From Pedobacter sp. SYSU D00535 (GTDB lineage Bacteria; Bacteroidota; Bacteroidia; Sphingobacteriales; Sphingobacteriaceae), in contig NZ_JAFEWD010000011.1 of assembly GCF_017355855.1 (NCBI RefSeq), positions 124,001-188,000 of the forward strand: a stretch of 64,000 nt of DNA. Reading direction: 5' to 3'. This document shows, piece after piece, positions 49,696 through 57,582 of this stretch; position 1 is the first letter of the stretch, and the number at the start of each line of letters is the position of its first letter. Position numbers and translations under genes: made by a program. The notes beneath the pieces were generated by a model. That model saw only the letters and a program-made list of their open reading frames with translations, searched no databases and was not told the DNA's origin.

Positions 49696-51438
49696 CTATT
49701 TCCTATTTTCTACAACCATGTACACTGCCGAACGAGGAGGTACGTTGATTTTAATTTCCCCATCTGTTTTAGAGGAATTAGCTTTAACACTTAAATAATT
49801 TGGCGGGCCGCCCGCCGCACCAGTGGGACCGTTGCCGTTTATCAGTACTTTTCTGGAAAACTCGCCATTGTCATTATCCCCCGCTAGCGTGTACCAATAG
49901 TATCGGGTCCCTGTTCTGAAGTTATCAATGACTAGCTTTACTGTTTGCTGCACAATCCCCGTATTAACGAGAACTACACCGGCCTCTCCCGATGAAAAGG
50001 AAGAGGCATAGCTATACAAATTGCTTCCCTTTACAGTTGAAGAAACCATACGGTCTCCAAAGCATTTTTGGAAGTAGTACATATGATAAAATGCAGGCCG
50101 AGGATTCCATTTGCTGACGCCATCGGGTTCATCCCCTTTATTAAACATTCCGTGATCGTTGCCATCATCCCAGCCATTGGCAAGGTCCCAGCGACTTGCC
50201 ATGCCGTACTTATTTTTCAGCAACTCGCCAAGCACCATAGTAGCATGCAAACCAGCAATATGGGACACACTTTGTTTAGAACCAATTGCGAAAATATTCC
50301 ATTCTGTAAGGGCTATTGGCTTCATTTGAACCCCGTGAGTAGAAGTTGTAGTGTACATCCAATCCATCATGGATTTTGACTCAGTAACGGCTGAGTTCAA
50401 AATCACAGAAGCGTTTGAATTTTGGCCATAAGGGGTATAGTAGCTGTGGATGATAAAAAAATCAGCGAGATTGCCTGCTTTACTGAAGAAGCCGGCGTTC
50501 CAGGTCCTGTCCACTACTGATTCCCAGGGTTGTGGATTATAATGGATCAGCTGTGCTCCTATTTTGATAGTTGAGCCCACTTCAGCTGCAGCCTTTTTCA
50601 TGGAATCCACAAATACTTTAAAGTGCTCTCCGTAAAGTGCCCCTGAAACCACTTCCGGTTGACCATCTTTATTTAAAGATGTATTGATTCTATATCCGGC
50701 CTGCCAAAGACCCGCACTTTCATTTCCAATTTCCCAAAACTTAGTTTTTCCTCTATCATACCGCACCCAGTTGGCTGCCAAATGAGCTGCCTTAGCAACC
50801 GGATTCTGACTTGTCCCATACCGGGCATAACCATAATTAATCGTAATAATACCTGTGCTGTTAGTTTGTTGAAGCAAGGAATAATAATTATCCAGGGATA
50901 AAGTCCAGCTGTCATTGTTCTTGCCATACCAGTAGAATGCCTCCGCTTCTACTCCCTCATCGTTATAAAGGCGATCGGGAACATCCTCAGGTTTTTGACC
51001 GGGAGCTGCGTTCCAAAAGTATAAGCTAGATAAATTTCCTCCCGGAAAACGAAGTACATTTGGAGACAAGCTTTTAAGATGGTTTACCAAGACAGGCTCT
51101 GTTACCAGCTGCCCGATATAAGGGTTTGTATTATTTCCATAAAGGTATTTTGAAACTTTGGTTACCACCGACGCATAGTCTACAGTAACGGTGGCTGCCG
51201 CGTTTGCAACAGGTTTAGCAATCTCATTGAAGGATGGAGTGATAAACGTTTTCGCTTCCCAGGAATCAAGAAAAAAACCCGCAGACTTAGCAGTTTCAGG
51301 ATCCACCTGATTTTCTACCGGCGGTTCCTCGGGAAGATCTTCCCCGGCATTACCTTTATTTTCCTTTTTACAAGAGCTTGCAATAAATGATGCAAAAAGA
51401 AACACCAAACACCATCTTAATATTATCTGATTCTTCAT
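49696..51438 (-). CDS. Lipid-anchored clan GH-A glycosidase, family uncertain (arabinofuranosidase-like)
   Basis: This 580-residue lipoprotein (FIASSCKKE) has a (beta/alpha)8 catalytic domain. SPNVLRFPGGNLSSLYFWN is an early strand, the acid/base is in TKFWEIGNESAGLW (about 238), and the nucleophile is likely the glutamate of IALTEWNIF (about 378). A small beta-sandwich closes the protein (about 480-580, NVPPRSAVYMVV). The NE/E pairing places it in clan GH-A; it resembles GH51, GH39 and GH44 proteins, but I cannot fix the family. In this locus an alpha-L-arabinofuranosidase acting on arabinosylated xyloglucan, or an endo-acting enzyme, is plausible. It lies 69 bp after the SGBP gene and 3 bp before GH2. 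Confidence 0.72.
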   Translation of the reverse strand: MKNQIILRWCLVFLFASFIASSCKKENKGNAGEDLPEEPPVENQVDPETAKSAGFFLDSWEAKTFITPSFNEIAKPVANAAATVTVDYASVVTKVSKYLYGNNTNPYIGQLVTEPVLVNHLKSLSPNVLRFPGGNLSSLYFWNAAPGQKPEDVPDRLYNDEGVEAEAFYWYGKNNDSWTLSLDNYYSLLQQTNSTGIITINYGYARYGTSQNPVAKAAHLAANWVRYDRGKTKFWEIGNESAGLWQAGYRINTSLNKDGQPEVVSGALYGEHFKVFVDSMKKAAAEVGSTIKIGAQLIHYNPQPWESVVDRTWNAGFFSKAGNLADFFIIHSYYTPYGQNSNASVILNSAVTESKSMMDWMYTTTSTHGVQMKPIALTEWNIFAIGSKQSVSHIAGLHATMVLGELLKNKYGMASRWDLANGWDDGNDHGMFNKGDEPDGVSKWNPRPAFYHMYYFQKCFGDRMVSSTVKGSNLYSYASSFSSGEAGVVLVNTGIVQQTVKLVIDNFRTGTRYYWYTLAGDNDNGEFSRKVLINGNGPTGAAGGPPNYLSVKANSSKTDGEIKINVPPRSAVYMVVENRK

Positions 51439-51507
51439 GCGGAAGGTTTGCGAATTTTACAGGTAGTAAACCCGGCAGACTGCCTGCCTGCCGGGCTATT
51501 GTGCTGC

Positions 51508-52752
51508 CTATTTTATTTTAACAATTCGAATGTTATCTATAGCCACTTGAAATTTTTCAACTGTTTTCGTAAGATCTTCGTTCACAAAAAACAAGTTGAA
51601 GCTCCCTTTACCTTCACTCCCCAATAAAACTGGCAAGGAAGACGCAGAACTTCCTGTTCCATCTTTATTGTTTGCTTTTGTTCTGAATTCTGTCAAGGGG
51701 ATGGTAACAGTTCTCCACCCATTAGAATTAAAGGGCACAGTCGTATTTCCAACCTTCCATGGTTCATATCGAGCCACATGAGTCCAGTCATAATCCTTTA
51801 CAATAAAGATAGAGCCGAGATCCCATGGAGCCTCTGTAAAAATTTCAAACTTTAAAGCATAATCACTGATTGCACCAGACAGTTGCGCTTTTGGCAACCA
51901 TTGCGTGGAGCCCGGAAGGTTAAGAGAGCGGCCGTTATTCCACCATGAAAAATCTTCAGGTCCAACTCCAGTATTATTCAGATATACAAAGGTTCCTTTG
52001 GCTCCTGGGAATTTCGCCGCATCCGATGATGTTTCACTACCCCATTCCAGGAAATTGATACCATCAAAATTCGCGAGTATATTAGGTCCGGTACTTTCGT
52101 TGAAATCTGATACAGTAGTGGTTGATCCGTACTTGGTCAGGATCGTTAATTTTCCGGATGAAGATAAATTCGATGGTACTGCAACACCTAATGTTCTTCC
52201 ATTCGCACTTGTAGTAAAATTAGTAACCTCAATATTTCCAGGGAAAACTACTTTCTGCACCAGGTATAAGTTACTGCCATTAATGGTGATCTGAGTACCT
52301 GGAAGGGCGTTTTCATTACTAATAGAGCTGATGATGGGAGGAGGAGGAACTAGTATAAAGTTAAAGCTTGCCTCTCCCTTTGTAGTAACTACTCGGATCG
52401 TATTAGAAACGGTCGGATCAGTCGCCTCCGTAGGGGTATCTTCAGGGATAAGAATTACTAAATTGTTGTTAGATACCAATGCACTATTGAAGCTAGCGGG
52501 CATGTTATTAAAATACACCTCTTTTACTCCAAAGAAGTTTTGGCCCTGAATTACGATGTGTGAGCCCGGAAGAGCCTGAGTCAACGAAGTTCCCGCTTCT
52601 TCCGGCGTTATCGGCCGCACGTTTGTGATAACCGGAGGGCCAGAGGGTTCATTTTCATTATCCTCCTTACAGGAAGACAGCATCAGCATATTTATCGAGA
52701 AGAGAAGCATAAACAACACACTTATGCTTCTTTGGACTTTAGTTGCTTTCAT
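51508..52752 (-). CDS. Surface glycan-binding lipoprotein with IPT/TIG domains (SGBP-B type)
   Basis: This 414-residue lipoprotein has a lipobox at LMLSSCKED. Two IPT/TIG domains follow (about 40-135: GSHIVIQGQNFFGVKEVYFN; about 138-220: ISSISNENALPGTQITINGS), then a C-terminal beta-sandwich (about 225-414: FSWWNNGRSLNLPGSTQWLP and EPWKVGNTTVPFNSNGWRTV) rich in aromatic residues that could form a glycan platform. This is the layout of SGBP-B of the Bacteroides ovatus xyloglucan locus, encoded at the same position right after SusD. It should bind the polymer at the cell surface. It starts 10 bp after the susD stop. Confidence 0.85.
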   Translation of the reverse strand: MKATKVQRSISVLFMLLFSINMLMLSSCKEDNENEPSGPPVITNVRPITPEEAGTSLTQALPGSHIVIQGQNFFGVKEVYFNNMPASFNSALVSNNNLVILIPEDTPTEATDPTVSNTIRVVTTKGEASFNFILVPPPPIISSISNENALPGTQITINGSNLYLVQKVVFPGNIEVTNFTTSANGRTLGVAVPSNLSSSGKLTILTKYGSTTTVSDFNESTGPNILANFDGINFLEWGSETSSDAAKFPGAKGTFVYLNNTGVGPEDFSWWNNGRSLNLPGSTQWLPKAQLSGAISDYALKFEIFTEAPWDLGSIFIVKDYDWTHVARYEPWKVGNTTVPFNSNGWRTVTIPLTEFRTKANNKDGTGSSASSLPVLLGSEGKGSFNLFFVNEDLTKTVEKFQVAIDNIRIVKIK

Positions 52753-52762
52753 TGGAAATCGT

Positions 52763-54385
52763 TTAATCTTTTAACTTACTGAAATCAAATGGAACTGGAT
52801 CAAGTAATAAGCTCGGAGCATTTACCTTTTCAGCCTCAGGCAGGGGTAGCATCATCGTTTCAGCTGTTGCCGGGTAAAATTCACTGGTGTATGTGAAATT
52901 ATAGCTGCGAGGGTTAGAGTTTGGAACATAAGTGACCGTGTAAGTTCCTTTATCCTGCTCGGCTATGTATTTCAAGGCCCCGGGCATGTCGAAATATGAC
53001 CACCTGACAATATCATACCAGGCCGTACCTTCCATTGCTGTTTCTACCCTCTTTTCCTGAAAGATATCCATGAAAGTAATAGTTGTCTTTTCTGGCATAC
53101 CTGCCCGCTTACGCACCGCATTATAATACTTAAGCGCCTCGGAATCAGATGTTGAAGCAGCGTTTCCAAGAATAGCTTCAGCATAAATCAGATAAACCTC
53201 TGCTAGCCGGAGCATATAAGTATTGATAAAGGCGGTCATGAACCCACCCTTTCCACCATTATCTTCCGGAGTACCAATAATGTACTTTTTGATATTTGAA
53301 ATGTTAGTAGCAGTAAACTTTGTTCCCCCTGCTTTTCGATTCAACTCAGGATACACATCCTGATCAAACATAAAAGTAGCTTTTCTCCTTATTGAATCCC
53401 GAGGATTATCCTGAAAGTACTTAACCATATTTGCTGAAGCTCCCTGTGCGGCTCCCCAACCATCTCCGGTCCCTGTAACACTTGGATTAAAAGCCATGTA
53501 CGCCTGGAAAGAATTGTTTATACCCCAAGGCTCACGTATTGGCATCCATTGTAATGCAAATAAACTTTCCTTATTGTTATTTGAACTGTTGTTATTTGCA
53601 CTAACGAATAAGTCCACATAAGTCGGCAACAACTCGTGAGGGCTATTTTTAATAACGCTTCCAGCCAGGAGCTTTGCGCTGTCCAGATCGCTTTGGTTAC
53701 GGTTACCGAGAGAACGTCCCAGGCCTGATCTTGTCAGATACATTCTTGCCAGCATACCTTCTGCAGACCATTTGGTAAGTCGTCCCTGCTGAACAGGAGC
53801 TGGCCCCAAATTTTCAGCAGCATACTTCAAGTCCCGAATGATAAACTGCCACACACTCTCTGGCGTATTCCTCCTGATATTGCGGTCGGCCATTTGGGTG
53901 GTGTTGTCATAAATAATCGGAACAGCACCCCAGTTCATCACCAGATAGTAGTAAGCCAAGCCCCGCATAAAACGGGCCTCAGCAATCGCCCTTCTTTTTG
54001 CCGCGTCAGGTACGTTCGTGGCATAGCGATTCACGTTGTCAATAGTAATATTGCTTTGTCCGATTATTTTGTAGAACGACTTATAAGCGGGCAGCAGAGT
54101 ATTCACATCAGTTGCAGGTACAGAAAATTGGTAAAAAGCTTGCCTGTCGTTGGATTGCATTATCCCCCCTCGGGCATCACCAAAGGCCAGGGCTGCTTTA
54201 TCATTATAATCAAACCATACAATGTTGTATAAAGGAGCGGTAGCCGCAAGTAGCTCTGGTTCAGTTCTGTAAAAGTTAGCATCAGTAAGCTGATCAAGTG
54301 GCGGTCTGTCTAGAAAATCATCTTTACATCCCTGGATAGCAAAAAATGCTATTGCAAGGGTTAAATACCTATATAGCGATCTCAT
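52763..54385 (-). CDS. SusD/RagB-type glycan-binding lipoprotein
   Basis: This 540-residue lipoprotein (AIQGCKDDFLDRPP) has the SusD fold of tetratricopeptide helices. Marks: ARFMRGLAYYYLVMNWGAVP, the family-wide core motif; RLTKWSAEGMLARMYL in the TPR region; EVYLIYAEAILGNAAS; and a late EKRVETAMEGTAWYDIVRWS. It caps the SusC barrel and delivers oligosaccharides. It starts 9 bp after susC. Unlike the remnant at 35.2 kb, this copy is full length. Confidence 0.95.
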   Translation of the reverse strand: MRSLYRYLTLAIAFFAIQGCKDDFLDRPPLDQLTDANFYRTEPELLAATAPLYNIVWFDYNDKAALAFGDARGGIMQSNDRQAFYQFSVPATDVNTLLPAYKSFYKIIGQSNITIDNVNRYATNVPDAAKRRAIAEARFMRGLAYYYLVMNWGAVPIIYDNTTQMADRNIRRNTPESVWQFIIRDLKYAAENLGPAPVQQGRLTKWSAEGMLARMYLTRSGLGRSLGNRNQSDLDSAKLLAGSVIKNSPHELLPTYVDLFVSANNNSSNNNKESLFALQWMPIREPWGINNSFQAYMAFNPSVTGTGDGWGAAQGASANMVKYFQDNPRDSIRRKATFMFDQDVYPELNRKAGGTKFTATNISNIKKYIIGTPEDNGGKGGFMTAFINTYMLRLAEVYLIYAEAILGNAASTSDSEALKYYNAVRKRAGMPEKTTITFMDIFQEKRVETAMEGTAWYDIVRWSYFDMPGALKYIAEQDKGTYTVTYVPNSNPRSYNFTYTSEFYPATAETMMLPLPEAEKVNAPSLLLDPVPFDFSKLKD

Positions 54386-54394
54386 AAAATATTT

Positions 54395-57300
54395 TTAGAA
54401 GTCAGCGGTTAAATTAAATGAATACATTCTGGTTGAAGGATATCTTCCGCGGTCAACACCTACAACTAAAGTTCCTCCCTGTGGGGTCATACCTACTTCC
54501 GGGTCGTAACCTTTGTATTTAGTAATTGTAAACAGGTTCTGAACATTAATTGCTGCCCTAAGGCCACCCAGGAACGGGGCTTTAGCTAAAAACCTCTTGG
54601 GAACGCTGTAACCTAAAGAAATATTCTTCAATCTTAAGTAAGAACCGTCCTCAACAAAGGCCTGGCTAGCTCTGTTATTTCCGTTAGGATCAGAAGTAGG
54701 AGCAATTCGGGGAATATTAGTACCAGGGTTTGCCAGATAAGCGTTGGTAATATTCCCGCTTCCGTCAGTTTCTTCTACTACTCGGGCAAAATTACTTACC
54801 GTTTTGTAATAGTTACTTCCAACACCTCTGCCGTTGGGCCTTTCATTCTCATAGCGAGTAAAATTATAAACGTCATTGCCTTGTGCGCCTATGATGAATA
54901 AGTTAAGATCAAAGTTTCCAATGGTAAGGGCGTTGTTGAATCCATAGGTAAACTTTGGAAAAGGATTACCAATTACTGTTCTATCCTGCTCATTGATAAA
55001 TCCATCATCATTCAAATCTTTGAATTTAATGTCTCCTACCCATGTTCCGGTTTGCTTATCAATCCTGTGAGTGGCAGTAGGAGTTTGGATAGCGTGATTT
55101 TGGATATCAGCGAGATCCTGAAATAAGCCCTCAACGATATATCCAGTGATAAGAGCTGCGGGTTGGCCTACTCTCGTAGAGGTTTGAAGTTGAGATGCCT
55201 CGTAAACGGTATTAATACCATTGTCACTGTAAAGTTCGGTCACCTTATTTCTATCCATTGAAAAATTGAAGCTGGTACGCCATTCAAGATTTTTCTTTTT
55301 GATATTGACACTATTGACTGTTACCCCAAAACCTCTATTCCTCATGGCCCCTATATTGGAAGTAGGGAACTGGATATAGCCGGGAGAGTAAGAGATGTCC
55401 CCGCCTGTATAGTAGGGATACTGATTGATTGTTAATAAATCCTCAATATCTTTCACATATGCATCTGCAATTACCTCTAACCTGCTGTTGAACATATAGA
55501 GATCAAAACCTACGTTTGCAGTTTTCGATGTTTCCCATCCTAACACCGGATTGGGAAAGTTTGCAGCCAAAAAGCCGCTTCCCCAAGGTGTGGGCACAGC
55601 CTGAAGACCAGCGAAGTAGCCGCTTCCTCCCGAGTTACCTGATAGTCCGTATTCAAACCGCAATTTCAAATCGTTAACTGCAGTTAAAGGCTTCATGAAA
55701 TTCTCCTGCGAAATCCTCCATGCAACAGAAGCTGCTGGAAAGTATCCCCATCGTCTATCAGGCCCAAATTGAGAAGAGCCATCAGCGCGATAGGTGAATT
55801 GCGCGATGTATCGATTATTAAAAACGTAGTTTAATCTTCCGAAATAGGAGTCGCGCGCTCCGTGGGAACGGCTACTCGAATTAGTAGCACCCTCGGTATT
55901 TCCTCCAACCAGTTCCTGATTTGTATTTGTAATCCATCCGTTTCTTGCTCCTGATAAACCTTCCGCTCCCCATTCTTGTGATTCATGGGCCACCATCGCA
56001 TTAATGCTGTGTTTTCCAAGCAACGTTTCATATTGTAACCGTGTATGGAAGTTATACCAGTAGTTGTTATTTGCAGTCCTTGATCCGGTTGTTGTCTCGT
56101 TTACATAGCCACCAAATTGATAAGAAGGATTAAATCGATAATTGTTATTGTATCCTAAATTACCATTAACCTCGTTATGTAACACCAATCCTTTATAAAG
56201 ACGAATATCAGCATACGCTCCACCAACGAACGCACGTCCTCTGTTTCGATTATCGTTTATTGATGCTAAGGCCAATGGATTAGTATATTGAAACTGGGTG
56301 GTGGTTGGTCCTCCCCAGCTTCCATCAGGATTGGTGACTGGTATAGAGGGATTTTGACTAACAGCCAGATTAAGAATATCTGAATTAGAGATATTTACAA
56401 TTTCACCGGTCTGATTCACACTGAGATTTGTTCCGATTTTTAGCCAATCTCTGGTTTGGTTATCAAGATTTAAGCGAACAGAATAGCGTTTAAAGCCGGA
56501 TCCTTCTACAATTCCCTCCTGGTTGAAATGCTCTCCAGAAAAGTAGAACGTTGTTTTTTCGGTTCCACCGCTCAGGGAAAGTGAATGTTTTTGAAGCAAA
56601 GTTCTTCTGAAGAGGGCATCTTGCCAATTTGTTCCGTCTCCTAGGACGGACGGATCGGCAAACAAGGGCTCGCGGGCAGCATTTCCAGCATCTGCATATG
56701 CGTTCCGGTACTCAGCATACTCACGTAAGTTCATTACCGGAATAAAGTCAGGAACATCCTGCATGGTCCACAAAGTATTGGCGCTCACTTTCGTTTGACC
56801 AGCTCTACCTCTTTTGGTCGTAATAAGCACCACCCCGTTGGCCCCCGTAGCTCCATAAATCGAGGTGGCCGAAGGCCCTTGAAGGATATTCATTGTTTCT
56901 ATGTCTTCAGGATTTATTCCTGCTATAGCATTCATAGTTCCGGCTGAGTTATCTGGCCTGATTTGTACCCCATCGATAACGTATAGCGGTTGGTTTCCGC
57001 CGGTAATAGAATTAAAGCCGCGGATTAGAACTTGCGGAGCTGCTCCTGGCTGCCCGCTACCAGCAGTTACGTAAACGTTCGCTGCCCTGCCCTGGATCGC
57101 CTGCTCCAACGTGGTGTTAACGGTCCTTCCGATTTCAGCGGAAGTAATTGTCACCTGAGAGCTGGTCAGGTCAGTTTTCTTCATGGTACCATATCCTACC
57201 ACCACTACTTCGTTCAGGTTCGTCACATCTTCCTCCAAGGATACTTGCACCGTGTTCGACGTCCCTACCGGCACCTCCGTGGTTCTATAGCCGATGGAGC

Positions 57301-57544
57301 TGAATACTAGTACGTCCCCGGACTTTGCACTAATTGTGTATCTGCCGTTAACGTCGGTGCTGACGCCGATATTAGTGCCCTTCACCTTGACGGCTACACC
57401 CGGGATCGGCTGCTGATCCGCCGCTCCGGTGACCACCCCGCTAATGCTTCGACCTTGCCCGTACGAGGTAATACTGAGCAACATCATGGAAACCACCGCC
57501 CATAACAGCACCCGTAATTTCCTTTTTGTAATTGTTCTTTCCAT
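54395..57544 (-). CDS. SusC/RagA-type TonB-linked outer membrane importer
   Basis: This 1049-residue protein has a signal peptide (SITSYGQ). A carboxypeptidase-like domain follows (about 33-115, SISGVVTGAADQQPIPGVAV), then the plug with the SusC signature (ALEQAIQGRAANVYVTAGSG, about 145), PQVLIRGFNSITGGNQPLYV and YGATGANGVVLITTKRG. The 22-stranded barrel runs to the end (FNLTADF). It imports large oligosaccharides across the outer membrane in concert with SusD. It starts 38 bp after the GH31 gene, so the order in this operon is GH31, susC, susD. Confidence 0.96.
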   Translation of the reverse strand: MERTITKRKLRVLLWAVVSMMLLSITSYGQGRSISGVVTGAADQQPIPGVAVKVKGTNIGVSTDVNGRYTISAKSGDVLVFSSIGYRTTEVPVGTSNTVQVSLEEDVTNLNEVVVVGYGTMKKTDLTSSQVTITSAEIGRTVNTTLEQAIQGRAANVYVTAGSGQPGAAPQVLIRGFNSITGGNQPLYVIDGVQIRPDNSAGTMNAIAGINPEDIETMNILQGPSATSIYGATGANGVVLITTKRGRAGQTKVSANTLWTMQDVPDFIPVMNLREYAEYRNAYADAGNAAREPLFADPSVLGDGTNWQDALFRRTLLQKHSLSLSGGTEKTTFYFSGEHFNQEGIVEGSGFKRYSVRLNLDNQTRDWLKIGTNLSVNQTGEIVNISNSDILNLAVSQNPSIPVTNPDGSWGGPTTTQFQYTNPLALASINDNRNRGRAFVGGAYADIRLYKGLVLHNEVNGNLGYNNNYRFNPSYQFGGYVNETTTGSRTANNNYWYNFHTRLQYETLLGKHSINAMVAHESQEWGAEGLSGARNGWITNTNQELVGGNTEGATNSSSRSHGARDSYFGRLNYVFNNRYIAQFTYRADGSSQFGPDRRWGYFPAASVAWRISQENFMKPLTAVNDLKLRFEYGLSGNSGGSGYFAGLQAVPTPWGSGFLAANFPNPVLGWETSKTANVGFDLYMFNSRLEVIADAYVKDIEDLLTINQYPYYTGGDISYSPGYIQFPTSNIGAMRNRGFGVTVNSVNIKKKNLEWRTSFNFSMDRNKVTELYSDNGINTVYEASQLQTSTRVGQPAALITGYIVEGLFQDLADIQNHAIQTPTATHRIDKQTGTWVGDIKFKDLNDDGFINEQDRTVIGNPFPKFTYGFNNALTIGNFDLNLFIIGAQGNDVYNFTRYENERPNGRGVGSNYYKTVSNFARVVEETDGSGNITNAYLANPGTNIPRIAPTSDPNGNNRASQAFVEDGSYLRLKNISLGYSVPKRFLAKAPFLGGLRAAINVQNLFTITKYKGYDPEVGMTPQGGTLVVGVDRGRYPSTRMYSFNLTADF

Positions 57545-57582
57545 ATCAGTTTGTTCTAGGTTATATAATTTGATTGATCAGT

